From a virus: a DNA stretch of 48,115 nucleotides. Location: positions 1 to 48,115 of IMG/VR virus record IMGVR_UViG_3300022200_000074; one strand, written 5' to 3'. This document shows positions 21,224 to 28,456 of the stretch, piece by piece (position 1 is the stretch's first letter; each line of letters opens with the position of its first letter). The notes beneath the pieces were generated by a model. That model had not been told where the DNA came from. It did not search any database and saw only the letters and a list, made by a program, of their open reading frames with translations. Made by a program: the position numbers and the translations under genes.

Positions 21224-22730
21224 ATCCACTCGCATAAGTATTCTTGACAAGTTCTCGGAGGAAGAGCGCGGGAATATCTACATGCGGATCGACAGTTCTC
21301 CTTGGTATCGTTACCGAGAAGATCCTGTCGGTTTTGTTACTGAGGGTATACGGGAGTATGCGTGGTCTAAACAAGTCGAAATCCTTGAGTCGCTGAGAGA
21401 CAATAAAAGAACAGCGGTTCCAGCGTGTCACGCACCGGGTAAATCACATATTGCTGCGCGGGCAATAGCATGGTGGGTTGCCGTACATCCCTCCGAATCG
21501 GTTCGAGTTGTAACAACAGCAAACACTTTCAGGCAAGTCCGTAACATTTTGTGGCCGCACATACGAAAAGTGGTAGCAGCGAACAATCTACCCGGTGAAG
21601 TTCTTACCACGAAATGGAAGATAGGTAAAGATATTGTTGCCGATGGTTTCTCTCCAGCGGATCACAACGAAACCGCTGTGCAAGGTATCCACGCAGAGAA
21701 CCTACTAATCGTTGTAGATGAGGCTGGTGGCATATCGAATACCATCGGTCAAGCATTAGAGTCGCTGATGACTGGTGGAAACACAAGACTGCTCCTACTG
21801 GGCAACCCGCCCACTGATAGTCCCGGATCTTGGTTCGAGAGGGCTTGCAACAACTCTTTGTTTAATGTAATTCCAATCAGCGCATACGACACACCTAACT
21901 TTACGGGAGAGTCAGTCGGCCAATGGAAAAAGAACTTAGTTGATAAAACTTGGGTTGATGATGTCATTAGTTCTTTCGGTGAGGATTCAGCATTTGTGCA
22001 GGCTCGTGTTCACGCAAGATTCCCTCGCAATGTCACCTCGACTGTTATTCCTGTTGACTGGGCTGAGTCGGCGACAAAGATTGAGAAAGTTATGGGTCGC
22101 ATTAGATTAGGTGTAGACATTGCGGCTGACGGTGGTGATGAGTTTGTAATTGCTGAGTCGTGCGGCAATTCTGTAAAAATTGTACACGGCTCAACTGGCA
22201 ACAAATCACCTGTCGAGGTTGCTGGTCGGATACTAGATGCGATACACGCCGCAGAAAAGTTTCACGTGAAACATTCTATTGAAGATGAAGTGCGAGTGAA
22301 GATTGACGCGATTGGTGTCGGTTGGGGAGTCGCTGGTCTTTTGGAAGAATGGGGCAAAGAGGGTAGGCACGTTTCAAGAATAGTTGCGGTAAACGTGGCG
22401 CAGGCTGCATACCAACGTGAAAAGTTTGCTAACCAGCGAGCGGAGATGTGGTGGACTGCTCGGGAGTTGTTACAGCCTGACGAAGAAGGTGAGCAGCATG
22501 TCTGTATAGACGTTGACTCCAAAACTGTCGCGCAACTTTCTGCCCCTACCTATCGCGCTAACTCTGCGGGCAAGATCCAGATTGAATCTAAGGACGATAT
22601 GAAACGTCGCGGTATAAGTTCACCCGATAGGGCTGAGGCTGTTTTGCTTGCTTTGTTCGAGCCACCAAATTCGGAACCTCAAGATCTCGTTGCACCGCTG
22701 TCGTTGACTAGCGATAGCGCGTGGTTCTAG
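21183..22730 (+). CDS. Terminase large subunit
   Basis: The 515-residue protein starts with GTG. Its ATPase domain has an atypical Walker A, VPACHAPGKSHIAAR (about residues 78-92), and Walker B LLIVVDEAGG, followed by LLLLGNPPTD (coupling motif). The C-terminal RNase H-type nuclease has aspartates in LGVDIAADGGDEFVI, VKIDAIGVGWG and SPDRAEAVLLAL. It powers DNA packaging into the head. The portal gene is unusually distant (28446), with an accessory block in between. Confidence 0.93.
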   Translation: MNLSELERLAQLPESTRISILDKFSEEERGNIYMRIDSSPWYRYREDPVGFVTEGIREYAWSKQVEILESLRDNKRTAVPACHAPGKSHIAARAIAWWVAVHPSESVRVVTTANTFRQVRNILWPHIRKVVAANNLPGEVLTTKWKIGKDIVADGFSPADHNETAVQGIHAENLLIVVDEAGGISNTIGQALESLMTGGNTRLLLLGNPPTDSPGSWFERACNNSLFNVIPISAYDTPNFTGESVGQWKKNLVDKTWVDDVISSFGEDSAFVQARVHARFPRNVTSTVIPVDWAESATKIEKVMGRIRLGVDIAADGGDEFVIAESCGNSVKIVHGSTGNKSPVEVAGRILDAIHAAEKFHVKHSIEDEVRVKIDAIGVGWGVAGLLEEWGKEGRHVSRIVAVNVAQAAYQREKFANQRAEMWWTARELLQPDEEGEQHVCIDVDSKTVAQLSAPTYRANSAGKIQIESKDDMKRRGISSPDRAEAVLLALFEPPNSEPQDLVAPLSLTSDSAWF

Positions 22731-22731
22731 C

Positions 22732-22769
22732 ATGGGCGATTTGGGAGATTTTAGATTATGGGCGATTTG
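22732..22769. repeat. Tandem ATGGGCGATTTG repeat
   Basis: ATGGGCGATTTG occurs at 22732-22743 and 22758-22769, each followed by a similar AT-rich stretch (GGAGATTTTA and TGAGGGTTTTA). The core GGCGATTTG also forms both arms of the hairpin at 15404-15486. A protein-binding site is possible. Confidence 0.55.
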
Positions 22770-22783
22770 TGAGGGTTTTATAG

Positions 22784-22840
22784 AGGGGATTTTTTAACCA
22801 CCCCCCCCGATGTAGCATGACTAGGGGGTCATGTTATGCT
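22784..22840 (+). promoter_or_regulatory. Recurrent promoter/operator element, copy 5
   Basis: GGGGATTTTTTAACCA, an 8-C tract, then TAGCATGAC (22813-22821) / GTCATGTTA (22828-22836, one G-T pair) around TAGGGG. TGTTATGCT is the extended -10 (box 22835-22840). The ATG at 22890 is 49 bases on; the leader keeps AGAGATCAGCACC. Confidence 0.7.
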
Positions 22841-22889
22841 GACTATTAGAGATCAGCACCGACGCTGGTTTCGACCGAAAAGGGGAATC

Positions 22890-23750
22890 ATGAAAAAAGA
22901 TATAGCAGCCGCAGTCACAGACCGCATAGTAGAAGCCATGGAAAAGGGCATCGTTCCTTGGCGCAAGCCTTGGTGCGCTAGTCAAAACGCACCCACGAGC
23001 CTATCGACAGGTAAGACCTACCGTGGCATCAACTACCTTATCCTTGACATGGTTTCTGGCATCGAAGGTTACGAGACTGGACTCTGGGGCACATACCGCC
23101 AATTCCAAAAAATGGGTGGGCAGGTTCAGAAAGGCGAAAAGGGAACCACGATTATTCTTTGGAAGAAGATCGAAAAAGTTGACGAACAAGGCGAGGAAAA
23201 GTCATTCGCCATCATGTCAACCTTCACGGTTTTCAATATCGCCCAGACCGACGTAGAAGTTCCTGCCAAGTACATCAGCACAGATCGAACCCCCGTACCA
23301 GTCCTAGAGGGCATAGAGCAAGCCACTAATTACCCAAACGGACCCACGGTTCGGCACCTAGAGCAAGACCAAGCATATTACAACTGTTCAACCGACACGA
23401 TCACCCTTCCCAAACTAGATCAGTTCAACAGCGCCAACGATTACGCTCAGACAGTACTCCATGAAATATCACATTCGACTGGTCACAAGTCGCGCCTTAA
23501 TCGCAACCTCGAAAACAAATTCGGGTGCGAGCAGTACGCAGAGGAAGAACTGGTAGCGGAGATCGGTTCCGCAATGCTAGCCACCGCGCTTAACATCGAA
23601 GTTGACTGGAACCAGTCAGCAGCGTACCTCGGTTCGTGGTTGAAAGTACTTAAGTCCGACCGCAGCCTAATCATCACCGCCGCTAAGGAGGCACAGAAAA
23701 TCATCGACCACGTTCTTCCACAAGAAGCCGACATGGAAGCAGCAGCGTAG
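22890..23750 (+). CDS. ArdC-like antirestriction protein
   Basis: This 286-residue protein has the two-domain ArdC layout. The N-terminal ssDNA-binding region contains VPWRKPWCASQNAP, GKTYRGINYLIL and GGQVQKGEKGTTIILWKK. The C-terminal zincin-like peptidase has LHEISHSTGHKSRLNR (HExxH) and EEELVAEIGSAML. ArdC proteins coat incoming DNA and protect it from restriction. It starts with ATG after AAAAGGGG under recurrent element 5, alone in its unit, which suits early expression. With the modified DNA it forms an anti-restriction set. Confidence 0.9.
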   Translation: MKKDIAAAVTDRIVEAMEKGIVPWRKPWCASQNAPTSLSTGKTYRGINYLILDMVSGIEGYETGLWGTYRQFQKMGGQVQKGEKGTTIILWKKIEKVDEQGEEKSFAIMSTFTVFNIAQTDVEVPAKYISTDRTPVPVLEGIEQATNYPNGPTVRHLEQDQAYYNCSTDTITLPKLDQFNSANDYAQTVLHEISHSTGHKSRLNRNLENKFGCEQYAEEELVAEIGSAMLATALNIEVDWNQSAAYLGSWLKVLKSDRSLIITAAKEAQKIIDHVLPQEADMEAAA

Positions 23751-23761
23751 TTGCGTCTGGT

Positions 23762-23790
23762 GGGGGCGAGGGGTAACCCCTCTCGCTCCC
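23762..23790 (+). terminator. Stable hairpin after the ArdC-like gene
   Basis: A 12-bp stem (23762-23773 with 23777-23790, small bulge) has a three-base TAA loop. No T-run follows, so it is either a weak terminator or a transcript-protecting hairpin between the ArdC-like gene and 23830. Confidence 0.6.
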
Positions 23791-23829
23791 TACATGCACA
23801 ACTAGGTGCTACCAAAAAAGGAGATAGAA

Positions 23830-24051
23830 ATGGCTGGTGAAGGGTTAAGAAAAAAAGACGAATTGTACAACTGGTACAACGTGACGTTTGTGTTTAATGA
23901 CTGCACCATAGCGACAACTGTGTATGTGAAAGACGCGCACAAAGTTGAAAGACTTGCCATGGAAAGAATTATTACCGCAACAGGTATATCCGAAGACTTC
24001 CTCATAGCAGCGGCGCAAGACGTTGAAGTTAAACTGCTAGGGGGTCTCTGA
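23830..24051 (+). CDS. Hypothetical protein
   Basis: This 73-residue protein starts after AAAAGGAG. Its beta-rich middle (NWYNVTFVFNDCTIATTVYV) and C-terminal helix resemble small phage proteins of unknown role. It has one cysteine and no motif. The stop overlaps the next start as TGATG, so the two are coupled. Confidence 0.6.
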   Translation: MAGEGLRKKDELYNWYNVTFVFNDCTIATTVYVKDAHKVERLAMERIITATGISEDFLIAAAQDVEVKLLGGL

Positions 24052-24803
24052 TGCAGGAAGAAATGTTTAGTGACGAAGAAGTTATTATTCATTGCGGTGT
24101 TGATGTTAACTGGGAAAACTGTGAAGAAGGTCACGCCGAGTGTTACACGACGGTCTGCGACATGTGTGGGGTACGCTCGCCTGACTGCAAAGAAGAGCCT
24201 GTTGTTTGGGAAGTGGTTCTGCCATACGCAGGGACTTCGGGCTGGTCAGGGTCTGACACGAGTAAAGAGCGCGCCGAGAGAGATGACAAGAGTGGTAAGA
24301 CTGGTAAGAACCAGAAACGGGTTCTGGAGTTTCTGTCAGGTCGAGGCGAACTAGGCGCAACGGTTCGAGAGGTTGACGAGGCGCTGGGTTGGAATCACCA
24401 CGGCAAGACTTCTGGTTGCTTGTCGGTACTGCATAAGGGGTATGAGATTAACCGACTCGCGGAGCGTAGGGGCAGGTGCAAGATTTATGTGACACCAGAT
24501 AATGTTGCTTTTCGCACCGTCGAGGAACATCGTGGTAACATTGTGACACCTGATGGTAACGCTACGGAAGGATTGAAAATGATTTCTTTAGAGCAAGCGG
24601 ATATAATGATGGCAGGCCAACCTGTCCTCCTGCACCAGATCGACAAAATCCTCGACGCGGGTGGCGGCGGGGCGGAAGTAATTTCGACGGTTGCTAGTTG
24701 GCTGGAGACTTACCGCCCTGCGGAATTAGAAGACACCGTTTGTAGCCCTCTCGATCTGACGGCATTCATTTTACGGGCTGGCGTGGTTGTAGAAAAGCCA
24801 TGA
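24051..24803 (+). CDS. Protein with cysteine-rich head and winged-helix domain
   Basis: The protein has 250 residues. The N-terminal 50 hold six cysteines (HCGVDVNWENC, CYTTVCDMCGVRSPDC), probably a zinc site. Residues about 85-150 form a winged helix: NQKRVLEFLSGRGELGATVR, EVDEALGWNHHGKTSGCLSV, INRLAERRGRCKIYV. The C-terminal third is helical. The winged helix suggests DNA binding and perhaps transcription control; targets are unknown. Confidence 0.65.
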   Translation: MQEEMFSDEEVIIHCGVDVNWENCEEGHAECYTTVCDMCGVRSPDCKEEPVVWEVVLPYAGTSGWSGSDTSKERAERDDKSGKTGKNQKRVLEFLSGRGELGATVREVDEALGWNHHGKTSGCLSVLHKGYEINRLAERRGRCKIYVTPDNVAFRTVEEHRGNIVTPDGNATEGLKMISLEQADIMMAGQPVLLHQIDKILDAGGGGAEVISTVASWLETYRPAELEDTVCSPLDLTAFILRAGVVVEKP

Positions 24804-24898
24804 CCAACGACAAAGATGTTAGCCGTTGCGATTGTGGGGGGTGGATCTACAAAGACAACTCTTGCATGGTGTGCATAGTTTTGAATAAGTCACGCTAG
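24800..24898 (+). CDS. Zinc-knuckle miniprotein
   Basis: This 32-residue ORF starts in the upstream stop (ATGA). Cysteines C10, C12, C22 and C25 in RCDCGGWIYKDNSCMVC form a possible zinc knuckle. It is small, but the coupling and cysteine spacing argue for a real gene. Function unknown. Confidence 0.5.
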   Translation: MTNDKDVSRCDCGGWIYKDNSCMVCIVLNKSR

Positions 24899-24914
24899 CC
24901 GATACGTTAAGGGG

Positions 24915-25133
24915 ATGACGGTGAGAGAGAACCACTACAAGCAATGCTGGTACGAGCAGACAGGCGAGTGTGTCTGCCGCGCGATACAAGAAGCGATGGA
25001 AGCATGGGACGAATACACGGAGAGAGAATTAGACGCTCAGAGAGTTCGTGGACGCCGAGAGGGGTGTTATACCACTACGATTCTGTTTGCGGCTCTTAGC
25101 GCGGTTCTAATCGCCGTTTGGATCGTACTGTGA
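24915..25133 (+). CDS. Small C-terminal-anchored membrane protein
   Basis: The protein has 72 residues. The N-terminal half contains CWYEQTGECVC and an acidic helix; the last 22 residues (LFAALSAVLIAVWIVL region) form one membrane segment. TACGTT ends six bases before the ATG, so it may be transcribed without a leader, although AAGGGG also lies there. The stop overlaps the WhiB start (GTGA). Confidence 0.6.
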   Translation: MTVRENHYKQCWYEQTGECVCRAIQEAMEAWDEYTERELDAQRVRGRREGCYTTTILFAALSAVLIAVWIVL

Positions 25134-25354
25134 GACGGGATATGGAGTGGGTTGACAGAGGCTCATGCTCACAGACAGACCCCGAAGCGTTTTTCCCCGA
25201 AGTCGGCCAGTCCTCTGCTGCCGCGAAAAAAGTTTGTTCGAGGTGTGAAGTATTTACAGAGTGCTTGTCACACGCAGTAGCAGACGCAGCCCTAACTGGG
25301 ATATGGGGCGGAACCACCGCACGGGAACGCCGATTATTGCGGGAAGCAGCATGA
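25130..25354 (+). CDS. WhiB-like transcriptional regulator (2 of 3)
   Basis: I chose GTG 25130, overlapping the upstream stop; ATG 25142 and TTG 25118 are alternatives. The 74-residue protein has C13, C36-x2-C39-x5-C45 (CSRCEVFTEC) and GIWGGTTARERR, the canonical WhiB turn and basic end. It is the shortest and most canonical of the three copies. It overlaps the proteasome-like gene by four bases, an unusual partnership. Confidence 0.92.
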   Translation: MRRDMEWVDRGSCSQTDPEAFFPEVGQSSAAAKKVCSRCEVFTECLSHAVADAALTGIWGGTTARERRLLREAA

Positions 25355-25896
25355 CCACAGTTATCGGTTTTGAAAACAGCGAAGGTTGCATAATTGCTGC
25401 TGACTCCCAAACAACCACAAGCGACGGGATGCCATGGCAGCACCCGGATCTCACAAAAATAGTGAACCGCAACTCTTACCTAATCGCTGGCTCAGGAACA
25501 AACCAGTCTTGTGACATAGTTTTGAACATTTGGGAACCGCCGCCCCGCCCACCTAAGCAATCTTGGTATTTGTTTGGTATTACCCAACTTGTTCCCTCTC
25601 TCAGAGCCTGCCACGCAGCCAACGGGTTCGAGCCAACAGCAGATGAAGAATGGTCTCTAATGATTGCAAGCAGGGGTGAGTTGCTAACTATCGAATTTGA
25701 CTACTCCGTACTCAGATCCAAGTCAGGTATCTACGGGCTGGGTTCAGGCTCGCCGTATGCGATGGGTGCGCTAGCAGTCTTGCTCGCATCTAGCGTGGGT
25801 AAAAGTTCCGTGAAGCGGTCAGTGGAGATCGCGTCCCTGTTTGATGTTTTCACTTCCAGCCAAGTCTCAATAATGACCCAAACCAAGGGAGGTTAA
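25351..25896 (+). CDS. Proteasome/HslV-like Ntn-hydrolase
   Basis: The protein has 181 residues and begins MTTVIGFENSEGCIIAADSQ. After Met removal the N-terminal Thr would be the nucleophile, with D17 in AADSQ and K35 in LTKIV, matching Thr1, Asp17 and Lys33 of HslV and proteasome beta subunits. Later it has GIYGLGSGSPYAMGAL, the conserved GSG-x-yA-GA helix start. Length is close to HslV. Actinobacterial hosts use a Pup-proteasome, so it may mimic or interfere with it, or form its own ring. Its ATG lies in the WhiB stop. Confidence 0.78.
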   Translation: MTTVIGFENSEGCIIAADSQTTTSDGMPWQHPDLTKIVNRNSYLIAGSGTNQSCDIVLNIWEPPPRPPKQSWYLFGITQLVPSLRACHAANGFEPTADEEWSLMIASRGELLTIEFDYSVLRSKSGIYGLGSGSPYAMGALAVLLASSVGKSSVKRSVEIASLFDVFTSSQVSIMTQTKGG

Positions 25897-25938
25897 TGCT
25901 ACCTACGAAATGACCTATTCCTCGAAAATTGGAGTTCA

Positions 25939-26418
25939 ATGATTACGGAAATCTTACTGACAGCAGCACTAACGCTATCGCCAGCCGCGAGCAACATTGA
26001 CGATGGTAAGGACGGTTGGATGGATTACCCATCCGTCGTAGAAAAAGGGGAGAAACACTTCCCCACAACAGTATCGTTTTACCAAGGCCCGGAATACAAA
26101 AAGAAGTGGAACAAGTGCCGCCTACAAATAAGGCAGTCTGAATCCAGAAACCGCTACGGTGCTTTGAGCAGTAGCGAAAAATATAAAGGCGCATATCAAA
26201 TGGATCAAGCCTTCAGCATCGGATCTGGCTGGCGCATCCAAAAGTCCATGCGTGAACAAGGCGTACCCAAGGCTCAAGCGTTAAAGATCGGGAAGAAACT
26301 AAGATCCACCCCGGCGCACCGTTGGCACCCGTTCTATCAAGACTGGGCGTTCTGGTCTATCTTCGATAACGGTAACGGGAAAAAGCACTGGCCGAACACG
26401 AGAGGTTCCGTCTGCTAG
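25939..26418 (+). CDS. Secreted transglycosylase-like protein
   Basis: This 159-residue protein has a short N-terminal hydrophobic segment (TEILLTAALTLSPAASN) that looks like a signal peptide. The catalytic part has RQSESRNRYGALSSSEKYKG with the catalytic Glu of the Rpf/lysozyme-like fold, AYQMDQAFS, and HPFYQDWAFWSIFDNG. Such enzymes cut glycan strands. In a phage it could aid infection, superinfection control or lysis. The ribosome site is TTGGAG. Confidence 0.75.
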   Translation: MITEILLTAALTLSPAASNIDDGKDGWMDYPSVVEKGEKHFPTTVSFYQGPEYKKKWNKCRLQIRQSESRNRYGALSSSEKYKGAYQMDQAFSIGSGWRIQKSMREQGVPKAQALKIGKKLRSTPAHRWHPFYQDWAFWSIFDNGNGKKHWPNTRGSVC

Positions 26419-26425
26419 ACAGATA

Positions 26426-26443
26426 GAGTGTTAGGGTTTCCAC
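26426..26443 (+). promoter_or_regulatory. Leaderless promoter candidate
   Basis: TAGGGT (26432-26437) is preceded by TGT, forming TGTTAGGGT, an extended -10. It ends exactly six bases before ATG 26444, so transcription should start at the ATG. No ribosome site is present, as expected for leaderless genes in Actinobacteria. Confidence 0.6.
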
Positions 26444-26680
26444 ATGGGAGACCTTTATGACACGGAACAGGAACTGGAAGCAGCAATCATTAAACACGAT
26501 GCTGAATACGATGGAGGCAACGCACTCCTCGTCGGATGGGTTCTAGTGTCAGAGTGGATAGACAAAGACGGAAACCCTAACCTCGTGTCATACGCCAAAG
26601 AAGGATCACCCTTCTGGAGGATAGAAGGACTTTTACAGATGGGGAACCTTGGCTTCAACTATGCCACAGAAGAAGACTAA
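26444..26680 (+). CDS. Hypothetical acidic protein
   Basis: This is a 78-residue acidic protein (LYDTEQELEAAIIKHDAEYD start) with VSEWIDKDGNPNLVSYAKEG in the middle. No family is recognised; similar short acidic proteins occur in actinophages. It is probably leaderless. The next gene starts in its stop. Confidence 0.6.
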   Translation: MGDLYDTEQELEAAIIKHDAEYDGGNALLVGWVLVSEWIDKDGNPNLVSYAKEGSPFWRIEGLLQMGNLGFNYATEED

Positions 26681-26853
26681 TGCCACCCACCCGCTTGCAA
26701 CAGATTCAAGACCTACAAAAAAGCCTAGACCAAATCTTCCCCATACTCACAGAACTTAACGACTACGAACTAGGTGTGCTTCTGGAAGCCATGAACAGGT
26801 CTTTCACTCACGTTTTGATCGAGACTGGGTGCAGACACCCCGACGCCAACTAA
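26680..26853 (+). CDS. Small helical protein
   Basis: The 57-residue protein is predicted to be helical throughout (RLQQIQDLQKSLDQIFPILT, LNDYELGVLLEAMNR). Its ATG overlaps the upstream stop (TAATG). No motif; function unknown. Confidence 0.5.
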   Translation: MPPTRLQQIQDLQKSLDQIFPILTELNDYELGVLLEAMNRSFTHVLIETGCRHPDAN

Positions 26854-26871
26854 CCGCTTAAAATCGCCTCG

Positions 26872-26889
26872 CCAGTGTAGGCTCCTAGA
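26872..26889 (+). promoter_or_regulatory. Leaderless promoter candidate
   Basis: GTG precedes TAGGCT (26878-26883), which ends six bases before ATG 26890. The spacing and lack of a ribosome site match the site before 26444. Confidence 0.6.
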
Positions 26890-27645
26890 ATGTACCTGAC
26901 ACAGAACAAGGAAATGAAAGCAGACAGAGTCTGGAACTTCACTCTGCCCGCTTGGGTTATCGAACTCCCTGACGGGTCACACTTCAACGTTTGCCGGAAC
27001 GCGGGGGTGTGTGCAAAGTTCTGTTACGCACGAAACGGAACGTATCTTTTCCCCAAGGTTAAGGGGAAGCATTTAAGTAACTTGACCCTTGTTCGTGATG
27101 ACCCTAACTGGGTAGAGGAGATCGCGGCGGAACTGGACCACAAGCGGTTCAAGCCTTCAGGTGAACCTAGAATTGTTCCGGGGCTTGCTTCCACTAGCCA
27201 CCTTTCCCAGCCCGTGAGGGACTGGCTAGAGGTCGGCGGGCAGGCCGTCAGGATTCACGACTCAGGGGATTTCTTCAGTGAAGAATATCTGGGTGGTTGG
27301 ATAACTTTGGCTGAAAGGTTCCCGCAGATCCTTTTCTACGCCTACACGAAAGAAGTCAAACTGTTCGAGAGCAGCGTCCTGCCCAACAATTTCTTGTATG
27401 TTTACTCGCTAGGTGGCAAGCAAGACAATCTGGTCAATAAGGACACTATGCGACACGCCGACGTTTTCCCCGAGATTGAGGATATTATTGAGGCTGGGTA
27501 CGACAGCCAACACGAGTCGGATTTGCTTTGCGTCCTACTTCCATCATTGAAGATAGGTGTTCCTCAGAACAACATTAAACATTTCAAGAAGCGCCTAGCG
27601 GGTAGGACATTCTCTGAAGCGGAATCTGAAAGAAAAAGACATTAG
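26890..27645 (+). CDS. Gp88-family protein
   Basis: The protein has 251 residues. The block CRNAGVCAKFCYARNGTYLF, then HLSNLTLVRDD, LRIHDSGDFFSEEYLGGW-like and FYAYTKEV, matches the Gene-product-88 family of mycobacteriophage L5 and many actinophages. Three clustered cysteines (C-x5-C-x3-C) suggest a metal or Fe-S site, reminiscent of radical SAM enzymes, but the activity is not established. It lies just before the third WhiB and SSB. Confidence 0.85.
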   Translation: MYLTQNKEMKADRVWNFTLPAWVIELPDGSHFNVCRNAGVCAKFCYARNGTYLFPKVKGKHLSNLTLVRDDPNWVEEIAAELDHKRFKPSGEPRIVPGLASTSHLSQPVRDWLEVGGQAVRIHDSGDFFSEEYLGGWITLAERFPQILFYAYTKEVKLFESSVLPNNFLYVYSLGGKQDNLVNKDTMRHADVFPEIEDIIEAGYDSQHESDLLCVLLPSLKIGVPQNNIKHFKKRLAGRTFSEAESERKRH

Positions 27646-27648
27646 GTC

Positions 27649-27924
27649 ATGGACCGCTGGTTCATTGACCTTTTACTCTCAGAGGCTGCATGTGTTGGGG
27701 CAGACCCTAAACTGTTTGACGCTTTTACTGGGGAGAAGGCTCTTGACGCTTTGTCTTACTGTGGCCGCTGCACTGTGGTTGCTGAATGTGACAGGGTAGT
27801 TGCGCCGCGTCGCTCCTACTTTGACGGGGTTGCTGCTGATAGGGTATGGAATAACGGACGAATTGTTCGTAAAGATAGATTGTTAAAGGGAGATTCAGAT
27901 GACACAAGTAACACTGGTGGGTAA
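27649..27924 (+). CDS. WhiB-like regulator (3 of 3), divergent
   Basis: This 91-residue protein keeps C15 and C38-x2-C41-x5-C47 (CGRCTVVAEC), so the cluster site is intact. The downstream turn is FDGVAADRVW instead of G-W-G-G, and a basic segment follows. It is the most divergent of the three. Its end overlaps the ssb gene by 26 bases. Confidence 0.82.
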   Translation: MDRWFIDLLLSEAACVGADPKLFDAFTGEKALDALSYCGRCTVVAECDRVVAPRRSYFDGVAADRVWNNGRIVRKDRLLKGDSDDTSNTGG

Positions 27925-28315
27925 CGTAACAAACGAACCGAAACTGTCTTTCACTGCGAAAGGTGACGCGGTCGCCTCTTTCACCGTGGCAGTTAATGAG
28001 CGGGTAAAGAAAGATGACGAATGGGTGGACGGCGAAGCAACCTTTTACCGCGTGACTGCTTGGAGAAAGATTGGCGAGCAAGCCGCAGAACATATTGTTA
28101 AAGGCGAACGTGTAGTTGTTCTAGGCAAGTTGAAGCAAACTTCATACGTGAACAAAGAAGGCGAGCAACGTAACTCACTAGATGTGAGCGCCGACGAGGT
28201 AGCAAAGTCTGTGAAGTTTCTGAAGTTATCCTCTCCGCTTAAGGACAACCAGACGGCCCGTGAAGCCGTTGCCGAGTTCTCTCCACCTAAGCATTTCGAG
28301 GACGCACCATTCTAG
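27899..28315 (+). CDS. ssb: Single-stranded DNA-binding protein
   Basis: The protein has 138 residues. The OB-fold shows TLVGNVTNEPKLSFTAKGDA, VASFTVAVNERV, FYRVTAWRKIGEQAAEHI and RVVVLGKLKQTSY. The C-terminus is the acidic tip FEDAPF, resembling the DDIPF tail that recruits partner proteins. It coats single strands in replication and probably works with the Rad52-like annealase. The ribosome site AAAGGGAG lies within the overlapping WhiB gene. Confidence 0.95.
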   Translation: MTQVTLVGNVTNEPKLSFTAKGDAVASFTVAVNERVKKDDEWVDGEATFYRVTAWRKIGEQAAEHIVKGERVVVLGKLKQTSYVNKEGEQRNSLDVSADEVAKSVKFLKLSSPLKDNQTAREAVAEFSPPKHFEDAPF

Positions 28316-28456
28316 ATGTACACTGAGGTCATGACCCCGCTCCAAGTGTTCGCAGTGACCGCACACGAGATATATTCATCATTTGTTGAAGCGGGGTTCA
28401 CAGAGGTTCAAGCAACATACTTGACAGGACAAAGGATTAACGCCGATGCCAGATAA
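28316..28456 (+). CDS. Small protein before portal
   Basis: This 46-residue protein (MTPLQVFAVTAHEIYSSFVE, AGFTEVQATYLTGQ) belongs to a type of short helical protein often found just before actinophage structural genes. It starts directly after the ssb stop and overlaps the portal start by 11 bases. Function unknown. Confidence 0.55.
   Translation: MYTEVMTPLQVFAVTAHEIYSSFVEAGFTEVQATYLTGQRINADAR

Noticed and set aside
22841-22889. Third hammerhead (GACCGAAA near 22873)
   Set aside because: GACCGAAA is present but no CTGANGA or matching stems lie nearby.
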